DNA of 64,000 nucleotides from JAJDXW01 sp965223775 (GTDB taxonomy: Bacteria > Pseudomonadota > Gammaproteobacteria > HK1): contig OZ245021.1 of NCBI GenBank assembly GCA_965223775.1, positions 620,001 to 684,000 of the forward strand, read 5' to 3'. Position numbers and translations under genes: made by a program. The stretch's first letter is position 1. Each line of letters begins with the position of its first letter. Below are positions 7,414 through 16,432 of the stretch, one piece after another. The notes under the pieces were generated by a model that had not been told where the DNA came from, did no database searches, and saw only the letters and a list, made by a program, of their open reading frames with translations.

Positions 7414-9852
7414 TCATCCCCGCATGCGCTCGCCCCGTGGATCGAGGATCGGCTCGCGGACGAGGCTTGCCGCGCGCCGCTCGCCGAGAATCTCGATCGT
7501 GAACTCGGCCCCGCGGTCGATCAGCTCCACCGGCGCGAATCCGAGCGCGATGCTCTTCTCGCTCCAGTGCGCGTAGCCGCCGGAGGTCACGAAGCCGACG
7601 ACGTCGTCCCCCGCGAAGATCGGCTCGTCCGCCCACACGTCCGCGTCGTGCGCGTCGACCACGAACGTGCAAAGGCGCCGCCCGGGGGGCGCATCGCGCT
7701 CGCGCATCGCGGCGTCGCGGCCGATGAAATCGTTCTTGCGGAAATCGACGAACCGGTCGAGGCCGGTCTCCGCGGGGGTGTACTCCGGCCGGTACTCGCG
7801 CATCCACGCGCCGTACGACTTCTCGAGCCTGAGCGACATCATCGCGCGCATGCCGAACGGCTTCATTCCGTGCGCCTCCCCGGCCGCGGCGAGCGCTTGG
7901 CAGAGGGCGATCTGGTGGTCGGAGTCCACGTAGATCTCGTAGCCGAGATCGCCGGTGTAGCTGAGGCGGCACACCAGCGCGGGGACGAGCCCCACCTCCA
8001 TCTCGCGCGCGTCGAAGAAGCGTAGCGCCCGGTTCGAGACGTCGGCCGCAGTCACCGCGGCCAGCACGTCGCGCGCCCGGGGGCCGGCGATCTGGAACCC
8101 GATGCGCTCGAGCGAGACGTTGCGCAACGACACCCCGCCGCCCGGCGCAGGCGGCAGGTGCGCCTCGAACCACCGCATGTGAAACGCCTGCGCGGCGTAC
8201 GAGGCGGTGAGCTGGAACCGTTCCGGGGCGAGGTGTGCCACCGTGAAGTCCCCGACGAGCCGGCCCTTCGGGCTCAGCATCGGGGTGAGCGCGATCCGGC
8301 CGACCTCCGGCATCCGGTTCGCCATCAGGTGCGAGAGCCACGTCTCCGCCTCGGGCCCTTCGACGAGGTACTTGCCGAAGTTGTGGATCTCGTTGATGCC
8401 GACCGCCTCGCGCACCGCCCGGCACTCCGCCGCGACCGGCGCGAAGGCGTTGGACCGCCGGAAGCTCGGCTCCTCGAACGCGGCCTCGCCCTCCGGCGCG
8501 AACCAGTTGACGTGCTCGAGGCCGTAGCCGACCCCGAAGACGGCGTTGCGCGCCGCCCACACGCCGTAGGCCGGCGTCGTCACCAGCCCGCGAGCGGCGG
8601 GGAGCTCCTCGTTCGGGTAGGAGACGGCGAACCGGCGCTGGTAGTTCTCCCGCACCTTCGCCCGGGTGTAGGGCCGGGTGCACCAGTCTCCGAACCGGGC
8701 GACGTCCATCGCGAAGATGTCGCGCGAGGGCTCGCCCTCGATCATCCACTCCGCGAGCGCGAGCCCGACCCCGCCGCCCTGGCTGAACCCCGCCATCACC
8801 GCGCACGCCGCCCAGTAGTTGCGAAGGCCCGGCACCGGGCCGACCAGGGGGTTGCCGTCCGGCGCGAAGGTGAACGGGCCGCTGATGATGCGCTTGACGC
8901 CCGCCGTCTGCAGCACCGGATAGCGCTCGTACGCGACGTCGAGCTTGTCCGCGATGCGGTCGATCTGCTCGGGAAGGAGCTCCGGCCCGAAGTCCTCCGG
9001 CGTCCCCTCCACCGCCCACAGCTCGCACCGCTGCTCGTACATCCCGATGACGAGGCCGCGGCCCTCCTGGCGGAGATAGCTCTCGCCGGCCGGGTCCATG
9101 CAGTGCGGCAGCTCGTCGTCGCGCTCGTAGACCTCGGGGAGGTCGTCGGTGACGAGGTACTGGTGCTCCATCGGGTGGCACGGCAGGTAGACGCCGGCCA
9201 TCTCGCCCACCTCCCGCGCCCAGAGCCCCGCCGCGTTGACGACGTACTCGGCGTTGACCGTGCCCTTCGCGGTCACCACGTCCCAGCTCCCGTCGGGGCG
9301 CGGGTGGAGCTCGCGCACCGGATTGCGGAGCACGATCTCCGCCCCCTGCATGCGCGCCCCCCGAGCGTACGCCTGGGTGGTGCCGGAAGGGTCGAGGTGG
9401 CCGTCGAGGGGATCGTAGAGCGCCCCGAGCAGCCCCTCGGGGTTCGTGATCGGGGAGAGCCGCGCGATCTCCGCCGGCCCCACGATCTCGGTCTCGAGCC
9501 CCATGTAGCGGTGCTTGGCGCGCTCGGCCTTGAGGAAGTCGAGGCGGTCCGGGTCCGATGCGAGGGTGAGACCGCCCACGTGGTGGAGCCCGCAGGACTG
9601 GCCGGTGAGCTCCTCCAGCTCGCGGTAGAGCCGGATGGTGTAGCCCTGGAGCGCCGCCATGTTGGTGTCGGCGTTCAGGGTGTGGAAGCCGCCCGCGGCG
9701 TGCCAGGTCGAGCCGGAGGTGAGCTCGGAGCGCTCGATGAGCATCACGTCGCTCCAGCCGAGCCGGGTGAGGTGATAGAGCACGCTGCACCCGACCACCC
9801 CGCCGCCGATGACCGCTACCCGGACATGGGACTTCATGGCTGTGAAGGCCAC
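7414..9852 (-). CDS. FAD-dependent dimethylglycine/sarcosine dehydrogenase with GcvT domain
   Basis: 812 residues (807 if the ATG at 9837 is used; MKSHVRVAVIGGG is the better family start). The N-terminal half is a DAO-type FAD oxidoreductase: VAVIGGGVVGCSVLYHL dinucleotide fold and TSGSTWHAAGG, whose His is the covalent flavin ligand in dimethylglycine dehydrogenase. The C-terminal half (from about residue 420) is an aminomethyltransferase/GcvT domain that would pass the released one-carbon unit to tetrahydrofolate. Expected role: oxidative demethylation of dimethylglycine or sarcosine from glycine betaine. It is alone, with no clear operon partner; the formate dehydrogenase at 58.7 kb could oxidise the resulting C1 product. 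Exact substrate cannot be read from sequence. Confidence 0.88.
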   Translation of the reverse strand: MAFTAMKSHVRVAVIGGGVVGCSVLYHLTRLGWSDVMLIERSELTSGSTWHAAGGFHTLNADTNMAALQGYTIRLYRELEELTGQSCGLHHVGGLTLASDPDRLDFLKAERAKHRYMGLETEIVGPAEIARLSPITNPEGLLGALYDPLDGHLDPSGTTQAYARGARMQGAEIVLRNPVRELHPRPDGSWDVVTAKGTVNAEYVVNAAGLWAREVGEMAGVYLPCHPMEHQYLVTDDLPEVYERDDELPHCMDPAGESYLRQEGRGLVIGMYEQRCELWAVEGTPEDFGPELLPEQIDRIADKLDVAYERYPVLQTAGVKRIISGPFTFAPDGNPLVGPVPGLRNYWAACAVMAGFSQGGGVGLALAEWMIEGEPSRDIFAMDVARFGDWCTRPYTRAKVRENYQRRFAVSYPNEELPAARGLVTTPAYGVWAARNAVFGVGYGLEHVNWFAPEGEAAFEEPSFRRSNAFAPVAAECRAVREAVGINEIHNFGKYLVEGPEAETWLSHLMANRMPEVGRIALTPMLSPKGRLVGDFTVAHLAPERFQLTASYAAQAFHMRWFEAHLPPAPGGGVSLRNVSLERIGFQIAGPRARDVLAAVTAADVSNRALRFFDAREMEVGLVPALVCRLSYTGDLGYEIYVDSDHQIALCQALAAAGEAHGMKPFGMRAMMSLRLEKSYGAWMREYRPEYTPAETGLDRFVDFRKNDFIGRDAAMRERDAPPGRRLCTFVVDAHDADVWADEPIFAGDDVVGFVTSGGYAHWSEKSIALGFAPVELIDRGAEFTIEILGERRAASLVREPILDPRGERMRG

Positions 9853-9858
9853 CGCCCG

Positions 9859-10164
9859 TCACGCCGCCGATTGCCGGGGCGTCACGCGCTCGGCAATCTC
9901 GCGACCCGACTCGATCTCCGCTTGGCGAAGCTCCCAGGTCTTCTGCAGGTTCAGCCAGAGCTGCGGCGTCGTGCCGAAATACCTCGCGAGCCGCAACGCC
10001 GTGTCCGCGCTCACGCCCCGCTGGCCATTCAGGATCATCGTCACCCGATTCACCGGCACGCCCAGCGCCTTCGAAAGCGCGTTGGCGGACAGCCCGAGCT
10101 CATCGAGCTCCTCGCGCAGGACTTCGCCCGGATGCACTGGCCTCATGCCGTTCTTCGCGTTCAT
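9859..10164 (-). CDS. higA: HigA antitoxin (HTH, addiction module antidote)
   Basis: 101 residues with the HigA pattern: RPVHPGEVLREELDELGLS, a Xre-type helix-turn-helix (ALSKALGVPVNRVTMILNG) and the C-terminal YFGTTPQLWLNLQ block. ATG 10164 follows a GGAGGG-like site. HigA binds HigB and represses the operon. The partner immediately upstream is only a truncated higB, so this may now be an orphan antitoxin. Confidence 0.9.
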   Translation of the reverse strand: MNAKNGMRPVHPGEVLREELDELGLSANALSKALGVPVNRVTMILNGQRGVSADTALRLARYFGTTPQLWLNLQKTWELRQAEIESGREIAERVTPRQSAA

Positions 10165-10175
10165 GCCACCCTCCC

Positions 10176-10307
10176 TCAGTGATAGTCCACGATCTCCACG
10201 TCGCACGGCCCGTCGTCGGTCCAACGGAAGCAGATGCGCCATTGTGCGTTGACCCGAATGCCGTGCTGCCCGGCGCGGATCGCCCGAATGCAGGTGTAGC
10301 TTGGCAT
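10176..10307 (-). pseudogene. higB: HigB toxin, decayed (C-terminal half only)
   Basis: The last 43 codons read GQHGIRVNAQWRICFRW and end DVEIVDYH, the C-terminus of HigB/RelE toxins. The expected N-terminal 45-50 residues are not found in any single frame upstream; frames beyond 10307 contain only weak, out-of-phase resemblance. It lies 11 bp before higA, the normal HigB-HigA order. Probably non-functional. Confidence 0.75.
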
Positions 10308-10494
10308 GTTGTCTCTCCCGTGACGTTGGGTGCCGACGCGCGGCAAGGCGTTGAGCGGGCCGAATCGGCCAAGGATAGTCCGATTCTTGGTCTTGGAACC
10401 GCCTTGGCGCGGTAGCGGCGGCATCGAACGGTGACGAAACCACACGCGCCGCACATCCCGGCCGCCGCCACGGCGGGCTGAGCCGCAGGGCGTC

Positions 10495-10683
10495 GTGCCC
10501 TACGGCCGAGCGAGGATCATCGCGGCGGAGGCCGACGCGAAGGTTCTGGAGATCCAGGCCGAAGCGAAGGTTCTGGAGATCCAGGCCGAAGCGTACGTTA
10601 AGGTTCGCGAATTCGCGGCGCCGCGCGGAGCAGTGTCGGGCGGGGAGATGGAGAAGACCACTTTCCGGTCGCATCTGAGCTGA
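10495..10683 (+). repeat. Perfect 27-bp tandem duplication in a short charged open frame
   Basis: The unit at 10537-10563 is repeated exactly at 10564-10590, giving AKVLEIQAE twice, then a degenerate third copy. The surrounding open frame (GTG 10495, 62 codons) would form a short amphipathic helix. No family recognised; it may be a fragment of a larger coiled-coil protein. Confidence 0.5.
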
Positions 10684-10817
10684 ACAGCGACGATGTGGCG
10701 ACGAGGCTTCATGACAGTCGTAATTCGGCCACTTGGAATGCCCCGGCGGCCGCAGCGTCCGCTCCGACATCCTGACCAGCCCCAAGACGTGTTGCGACGA
10801 TTGAGGACGCACCCACG

Positions 10818-11057
10818 ATGACACCGCAGGAATCGCCCCGACACCACTTCGTGCCCGAGTTTCTGATGAAGCCGTTGGCCGTAGACGGCAAATTGAACGG
10901 ATATTGGTGGGACCACCACCGCGGACATCTTTCCTGCAGACGCAAGGGCTCCAAGGCATTCTGCTACGAAATAGACCGTTTGAGTGTCGAACGGCTCCCG
11001 TGTATCTTCCACTTCGTTGAGCACGAAAAACAGGTGTTTCTTGCGGCCTGGACCTGA
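10818..11057 (+). pseudogene. DUF4238-like protein, truncated
   Basis: 79 codons starting MTPQESPRHHFVPEFLMKPL, the HHxVPxFxL start of DUF4238 proteins, which are normally about 250-350 residues. The frame stops after the first fifth of the domain. DUF4238 genes often sit in defence or mobile islands, but the function is unknown. The sequence after 11057 belongs to another gene fragment on the opposite strand, so the loss is by deletion or rearrangement rather than a single stop. Confidence 0.6.
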
Positions 11058-11103
11058 CGGGATCAAGATCGACCATCCTCTGGCTATTTCCATGCCCGTC
11101 TTC

Positions 11104-11512
11104 TCAGGCTCGTTCAAACTCTTTATCGAGATTCCTCTGGTCTTGTATCGCTTCTTCTGCTAGTCTGGCTTCTCCTCTTTTCCACCCGAGCGATTCGAAA
11201 TTCTTTCTTTCCTGGATTGGCAGCGAGGAGCCGCTCGGGTCCTCCCACTCTGGGCAATGCTCATGGGTGTAATTGGAGAGTTCCCATTGATCCATCTTTC
11301 CGAACTCTCGCCATACGTCCTCGAGAATCTCCATGTCCGCTTGGCTTAGCTCATCAAGGTCCTTTCGTTTGAAGTCGGTCTTCTTCAACACTACCATGTG
11401 ATTCGCCCGTCCTGCCATCCACTTGTCCCACTTGTCACAATCGTGCCCATTGATAAGGTTCAGCGTTCGCGATGGGACAGGTCCGTAGTCCATAGATACA
11501 AGTGATGCACCC
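11104..11512 (-). pseudogene. Panacea/SocA-type antitoxin domain (DUF4065), N-terminally truncated
   Basis: The recognisable part starts SLVSMDYGPVPSRTLNLING, the central motif of Panacea (formerly DUF4065) antitoxins, and continues through an acidic helical C-terminus to 11104. The N-terminal helices that normally precede MDYGPVPS are missing and are replaced in the same frame by an unrelated DJ-1/PfpI-like fragment. Panacea domains neutralise diverse toxins; no intact partner toxin is next to it. Lower GC than its surroundings, suggesting acquisition. Confidence 0.6.
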
Positions 11513-11643
11513 GCTCGTTCGGGAGTGCCGGAGTCGAATGGCGGGTTCGGGGCATACTCGATCCCGAGCTGAATCCTCCTGGCGGTTTCGGCTCCGAACA
11601 GCGACAGGCGGATCATCGGGAGGCGAATGCCAAGTGCCAGCAC
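11513..11643 (-). pseudogene. DJ-1/PfpI family protein, C-terminal fragment
   Basis: Reads AETARRIQLGIEYAPNPPFD then SGTPERAG, the C-terminal end of DJ-1/PfpI proteins of the isonitrile-hydratase-like group. Only about 42 residues remain, joined in frame to the Panacea fragment. A LysR fragment of opposite orientation abuts it. Confidence 0.6.
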
Positions 11644-11795
11644 CCGGGACGCGAGCCGCCGACGAGGCCGTGGACGCCGTTCGCGCCGGGCGCACCGGCG
11701 TCGTGCGCGTGACCGCCACGCCGCCCTGGCCGGAGACCGTCCTCTCGCCTGCCGCCGCGCGCTTCCACGACGCCTTCCCGCACATCGAGCTCACA
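11633..11795 (+). pseudogene. LysR-type regulator, internal fragment
   Basis: The plus strand reads ADEAVDAVRAGRTGVVRVTA, then WPETVLSPAAARFHDAFPHI, the linker and start of the LysR effector-binding domain. Both the DNA-binding N-terminus and the rest of the C-terminal domain are absent. The fragment ends where the truncated IS1595-type transposase begins, so the element or a deletion at its edge broke the gene. Confidence 0.6.
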
Positions 11796-12417
11796 CCACG
11801 GTGCCGGGCTCGAGGTGGCACCGGGCCCAGGCCCCGATCTCCTCGCTGCGAAACCCACCGACACGGCTCAGGCGCATTCTCGTCGGCCGGCCCTCCCGAT
11901 TGAGCTCGACCGCGGCGACGAACGGCGTCTTGCCCGGCGCGCCTCGCCCGGATTTCCCCCCGTGGCGCTGCCCGCCCCAATACGCATCATCGAGCTGCAC
12001 CCAACCGCCCAAAGGGCGCGTGTCATCGCGCTCCTGCATCACCTGCATCACCTTGTGCTTGACCTTCCAGGCGGTGTTGTAGCTCACCGCCAGTTGCCGC
12101 GACAGCTCCAGCGCCGAAATCCCGTTCTTCGTCTGCTTCATCAGGTACATCGCCAGGAACCAGATGCGAAGCGGCAGCTTCGTGCTGGCCAGGATCGTGC
12201 CCGCGGTCAGCGAAACCTGGTGCCGGCAGCGGCGGCACTGATACAGCGCCCGGCTTTGATGGCGCCAGTGCCCGGTATGCTCGCATCGGGGGCAAACGAA
12301 CCCGTTCGGCCAACGCCAACGAAACAGCGCCTGCGTGCACTTCTCCTCGGTCCCGTAGTCGTCCATGAACTGCACGAGGCTGTAGCCCTTCTGAAACTGC
12401 ACCCGATTGCGCGCCAT
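11791..12417 (-). pseudogene. IS1595 family transposase, C-terminally truncated
   Basis: 208 codons from ATG 12417. It contains a zinc ribbon (CPRCEHTG... CRRC), then GTILASTKLPLRIWF, and the first catalytic block WVQLDDAYWGG, all typical of IS1595 transposases, which are about 300 residues. The frame ends abruptly at the junction with the LysR fragment, so roughly the last third with the remaining catalytic residues is missing. An inverted-end sequence lies 58 bp upstream of the start. The element cannot encode a full transposase any more. Confidence 0.85.
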
Positions 12418-12474
12418 GGCTGGCTCCCGATCTTTCAACTAGTTGGAAGTATACGGGGCCGACTGGCTCACTGG

Positions 12475-12497
12475 ATGAGCTTGGTACGTAATCAGGA
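12475..12497. repeat. Terminal inverted end of the IS1595-type element
   Basis: The sequence gcttggtacgtaatcagga lies just outside the transposase start with its inner side facing the gene. The same 23-bp end, inverted at both sides, bounds the short elements at 24230-24404 and, more diverged, 57457-57642. Confidence 0.6.
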
Positions 12498-12608
12498 GGT
12501 CCTTTGGAAGTCTTCGGTAGTCACCGGCATCATTTTCTCTCCCGTAGCGGTATGCGGTTGCCCAGCGTCATGGCGGAGGGTACGTCTTGATGCGTTCTGG
12601 CGACAGCC

Positions 12609-13031
12609 TCATGCACTCGCCCACGGGTCGATCACTTCCACGCCTGTTTCGGAGAAGTCCCGCACGTTCCGCGTCGCCACGGCCATGCCCCGCGAGCGCG
12701 CGATGGCCGCGATCTGACAGTCCGACTGCGAGATCGGATGTCCGGCAGCGCGGCTTGCGGCAACAATATCGGCGTAGGCACGCGCCGCACTGCTGTCGAA
12801 CGGAAGAACCCGCCCGGCGAACAGACCCCCGAGCGTCCGCTCGGCGGCGTCCGCCAGACCCCGGCGGCGTGCGCCTGCCGGCAGAATGGCGATGCCGGTG
12901 CGGACCTCCGCTTCCGTGACCGCCGTCACGAACAGCTCGTGCGGCGGCAGCGCGTCCATCCAGACAAGAACCTCCGCGCTCGGCGCGGCACGCATCATCT
13001 CGGACACCACGTTCGTGTCAAGCAAGACCAT
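12609..13031 (-). CDS. vapC: VapC-type PIN-domain ribonuclease toxin
   Basis: 140 residues from ATG 13031. The start MVLLDTNVVSEMM carries the first acidic residue of the PIN active site; EAEVRTGIAIL and SDCQIAAIARSRG give the others, and VATRNVRDF is the usual last block. VapC (FitB-like subgroup) cleaves RNA unless bound by its antitoxin. It follows vapB by 7 bp. The gene looks complete. Confidence 0.92.
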   Translation of the reverse strand: MVLLDTNVVSEMMRAAPSAEVLVWMDALPPHELFVTAVTEAEVRTGIAILPAGARRRGLADAAERTLGGLFAGRVLPFDSSAARAYADIVAASRAAGHPISQSDCQIAAIARSRGMAVATRNVRDFSETGVEVIDPWASA

Positions 13032-13038
13032 GGCCGTC

Positions 13039-13284
13039 TCAGTCGAAGCTCGGCGGCTCGCGCATCGGACCGCGCGGCGGCAATTCCAACTCGACTCCGC
13101 CGAAGGGTTTGAACAGTTCGTGAATCGCCGTCCCCAGACCCTTCTCCGGCACGGCATCCCGCCCGACCGCCTCGCGCAGGATCACCCGCACTTCCTCTTC
13201 CATTGAACGGTCATTGACTGCCGCGCGCTTGCGAAGTCCGGTTTTCACGTGGTCGTCGAGATTGCGAATCGTGATGCTCGCCAC
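13039..13284 (-). CDS. vapB: VapB/FitA-type ribbon-helix-helix antitoxin
   Basis: 81 residues from a GTG at 13284 preceded by GGAGGG. The N-terminus ASITIRNLDDHVKTGLRKRA is the FitA/Arc-like DNA-binding domain; the C-terminal part (GLGTAIHELFKPFGG) would insert into the toxin. It binds VapC and represses the operon. Confidence 0.9.
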   Translation of the reverse strand: MASITIRNLDDHVKTGLRKRAAVNDRSMEEEVRVILREAVGRDAVPEKGLGTAIHELFKPFGGVELELPPRGPMREPPSFD

Positions 13285-13450
13285 TGCCGTTCCCTCCGTT
13301 AGTTCTTGACCGCACCCTACGCGGTGCTTGCGATGCTATCAAGCAGCGATCCGCGCTTCACTTTCGCCGGGTCCGGTGCGTCCGGCCCGCGAAAGATGCC
13401 CCGCACCGCCGCTTGCACGACGTGGAACACGAATGCGAAACGGTGGAGTT

Positions 13451-13514
13451 GCCCCGCCTATGCGGAGCTTTGCATAGGCGGGGCTATGCCGAGTTCAGGA
13501 CTATGCGGAGTTCG
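13451..13514. repeat. Perfect hairpin and tatgc(g/c)gag repeat cluster, likely recombination site
   Basis: A 13-bp perfect stem (gccccgcctatgc, 13451-13463; partner 13472-13484; 8-base loop) is followed by a 26-bp segment 13489-13514 that recurs as a perfect inverted copy at 13794-13819. The motif ctatgc(c/g)gag appears about six times on both strands between 13459 and 13810, surrounding a tyrosine-recombinase fragment. Confidence 0.6.
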
Positions 13515-13566
13515 CCTGGCGGATCACGTGAGCGAGGGCGATCTCGAGGTGCGTGACTCGGCATAG

Positions 13567-13752
13567 TCAAAGGGTTTCCAGGAAGGCGAGGAGGCGGTCG
13601 GGAGCCTTGAAACGGACGTGCCTGGGGCCGAGGTCATTGACGCGCTTCAGGGCGGCCTCTCTCATCGCGAGGTCGGCTTCGACGTAGAGATGGGTGGTGG
13701 TCGGGTCTTCGTCATCCGAACTATGCGCAGTCACCGAAAGGGGCGAGCGCCG
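13567..13752 (-). pseudogene. Tyrosine recombinase (integrase), C-terminal fragment
   Basis: The end of the frame reads HLYVEADLAMREAALKRV and APDRLLAFLETL. This is the C-terminal tail of transposon-type tyrosine recombinases, including the Tyr-bearing region after the GH..TT.iY motif (here degraded to HSSDDEDPTTTHLYV). The upstream catalytic Arg/His blocks are missing. It is bracketed by 26-bp inverted repeats, so it is the remains of a site-specific element. Confidence 0.55.
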
Positions 13753-13869
13753 TAACCACTCAGTCAGGAACCAATTGCCGGTGCGACCGGAGACGAACTC
13801 CGCATAGTCCTGAACTCGGTAACGAGTGGGGTGTGCCGTTGCACGACCCGTCTCCGTCGCCACGAACAC

Positions 13870-14430
13870 GCAACGATGCGGCCCAGATGAAGCGCCACCG
13901 CTTCCGGTCCGCTTGCGCCATGTGCATCACAACCCGGCGCGGGTACGCCGACGCTTGCACACCTCTTACCTGGAAGCCCTCGAATCACACCCTTCGCAGC
14001 GAATCGCGTCCCCGGCGTTCGGGACGAACATCGCAGAGAGGAGATGTCGGGATTTTCCAAATCGGTCGAATGTGCGCACACATGCGCGGTCACGCGCCGA
14101 GCTTGAATCCTCTCGCGCGCGGGTTCCTTATACGGCGAGATGCGAATTTTCTGCTTCGACAGTGGTGCGCGCCCGTGCGCTCCAGTCGTAACTGACACGC
14201 TACCGCGCTGCTTACTGGCCACTGCAGCAAAGACCCGATACACGTGAATCCCAACGCGAGGAAGACGGAAAACATGACCGAATCTGTTCAAACCAGCCGC
14301 CCCTGCATGCATCGGTCTCTGTCGGACGACTACCCCCACTGTCCAGATATATTGAGACCCTTGAACAGACTCTCGTGTCGATTTCCCGAATCACCCATAT
14401 GCCAACGAGGCACAACGCAGGATCAATCGA
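13870..14430. other. Intergenic stretch with diverged direct repeat, copy 1
   Basis: No gene is recognised. A segment of about 150 bp (roughly 14040-14200, containing tgcgcacacatgcgcggtca) recurs in the same orientation near 15600-15765 (tgcgcacacctgcgcagtca). The two copies bracket the low-GC AbiGi-like gene. Confidence 0.5.
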
Positions 14431-15377
14431 ATGGCTGAATCTAGATACTTCTATCACAGCTTTCCGAGACCACGCCCCGGGGAGCCACGTCATGAAGTAA
14501 TATCCCGTGGACTGTCAATCCTGAAGTCGATTAAGGGATCTGGCCTAATGCTCGCCCCCGAAATTGTTGAGTGGCACGTTCCGCCAGGTCTCAGCATCGG
14601 AGTTGCATCACCCTTGAGAATATTTCAACAGCGCATTTGCTTTACGGAACTTTCCCCAGATGAATTGACCAATCACTCCGAAACATTTGGCCCGTTTGCG
14701 ATGGAATTTGACATTGCGGCGCTGCGACGCGCTGGAGCCCTGCCTGTAATCTACATGCCCCAAGCCCTATCGGAAAATGACCATTTGGCATTGATCGGGT
14801 TGTTTGTAGTAAGTGATTTGAATCAAATCAGGGATCTACTTCAATCTCTTGATCGCGTGAAATCCGCATCAGCGTCCGAAAATCACTCTGTAATGTGTCT
14901 AAACAATGGTGATGACAAGCGAGGTGTGATTCATAGCTATTCGTATCCCGCAATATGGTCCATGATTTCATGCGTTTTCTAACCTTTGAGAGAGCCCCAT
15001 TTTCAGAAATGATTGGAATTACTACCATTGCACAATCGCTCTTTTATCCAACCGACAATCGCCATACAGACACGACCCTCGGCTATTACCGGCAACGAGA
15101 GTGGCGCATTACAGCAGGTTACGACGTCAACGGAGAACCTCGTGGCCGAGCACTCGATGATGCGGAGAAGCAAACGCTGTTGGAAATTGACACTGACTTC
15201 TGGACGAAGGAGATTTACGATGGCGAAACAACATATCGTCGTATTGATAAAGCGGCGTCACTTTCAAGCCCTGGTCCCCAAGAATTGACGGAAAAGTTAC
15301 ACAGGTTGATTGTACCGGCAGATACACTTGAAGAAGTTCAGACGGCTTTCCCCAACGTAGTGGCAATAAGTATCTAG
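14431..15377 (+). pseudogene. AbiGi-like abortive infection protein, frameshifted
   Basis: The first frame (14431-14982) contains CFTELSPDELTNHSETFGPF and GALPVIYMP, resembling the N-terminal half of AbiGi-type phage-resistance antitoxins. The second frame (14955-15377) continues with FERAPFSEM and a YYRQREWRI motif, the expected second half. The two frames overlap by 28 bases near 14960, so a single gene has suffered one indel, or less likely shifts frame in translation. GC content is clearly below the surroundings, consistent with transfer. No companion AbiGii-type toxin is adjacent. Confidence 0.5.
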
Positions 15378-15838
15378 GTCGTTGGTTCTATTGCGATCAG
15401 TCATTATATTCCTGAACAAATGACAGTCTGCGATCTGCGACTATTCGCTACACGCTCTGTCGAGCGCACCAGCTTGAACCCGGCGGCTTCCGACTCGCTG
15501 ACGGCCGTAGCGTTTTGCCGGCACCAACCACTCCGAAACGTGCGTTTGGGAACGCTGCCATGTTCGATCCGCGGAACAGCTCCCGACGTTCGCGTCCGAC
15601 AGGAGACCTCGTGAATTCCTCCGATCCGTCGCAAATGCGCACACCTGCGCAGTCACGCGCGGATGTTGAATGCCGCCCACGTGATCACACCGTATAAGGC
15701 CCGACGCGAATTTGCCTCCGACGATAGCGCCGCGCTCGGGTGCGGACGCGTGATACCGGACCCGTTCCCGCGCCGCTTACGGTTGCATCCGGAATCGTGG
15801 CATCGACGATCGTGGTACGAAGGTGTGCCGGCCCGCCG
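15378..15838. other. Intergenic stretch with diverged direct repeat, copy 2
   Basis: Holds the second copy of the repeat described at 13870-14430 (core near 15640-15730). No gene recognised. Confidence 0.5.
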
Positions 15839-16432
15839 CTAACGAACGAGCCCGATTCCGTGCCGCGCCAGCACATCCGGCAGCTCCGGATGGTCCATGA
15901 GCATCCCCGTTTCAGCGGCCTCCAGCTTGCCAACGCCACGATCGAACACGGCATAGACGTCTTCACCGGTCAGGCGCGACGCGTAGACCAACCCCTCGAT
16001 ATCGGGATGCTCCGCATGGATCGCTTTCGCGAATGCGCGCCCCGCCGCGTGGTTTCGCGCATGAACTGCATCGCTCGGCGCACCGATCTTGGTACAGCGG
16101 TCCCCGCGAAGATCGAGCAGTGTCAGCTCCGCCCCCGGTTGCCCCGAGATCCGTGTCCAGCCCCGTCCCGTGATCTCCTTCAACCCGACATCCCGGTTCC
16201 GCCGCCGCGAAAACCTGTCCCGTACCACGGTTTCTACGAAGGCGGTGGCGAAGTCGGGCGATGCGTAGAGGACGGTGTAGCCGGCGTCTCGCGAGCAAAA
16301 CCGGGAATCGGCAGGAAGGGAACCCAGAGGAGAGGCCAGATGCCGCGCCGGCATGATCCGGCAGGAGGCCGGCAAGGAACCCTTCAGGAGTGCCGATTCA
16401 ATCCGGTTCCGGGGATAGCGGACGCGGCTCAC
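15839..16432 (-). CDS. RES-domain toxin
   Basis: 197 residues from a GTG at 16432 that overlaps the stop of the antitoxin gene (GTGA). The order SRVRYPRNRIES, then YTVLYASPDFATAFVETVVR and later DIEGLVYASRLTGEDVYAVF, matches RES toxins, with the Arg, Tyr and Glu positions that form the NAD-binding pocket. RES toxins deplete cellular NAD+. GTG is chosen because no ATG gives a complete domain and the overlap indicates coupling. The frame is intact. Confidence 0.85.
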   Translation of the reverse strand: MSRVRYPRNRIESALLKGSLPASCRIMPARHLASPLGSLPADSRFCSRDAGYTVLYASPDFATAFVETVVRDRFSRRRNRDVGLKEITGRGWTRISGQPGAELTLLDLRGDRCTKIGAPSDAVHARNHAAGRAFAKAIHAEHPDIEGLVYASRLTGEDVYAVFDRGVGKLEAAETGMLMDHPELPDVLARHGIGLVR

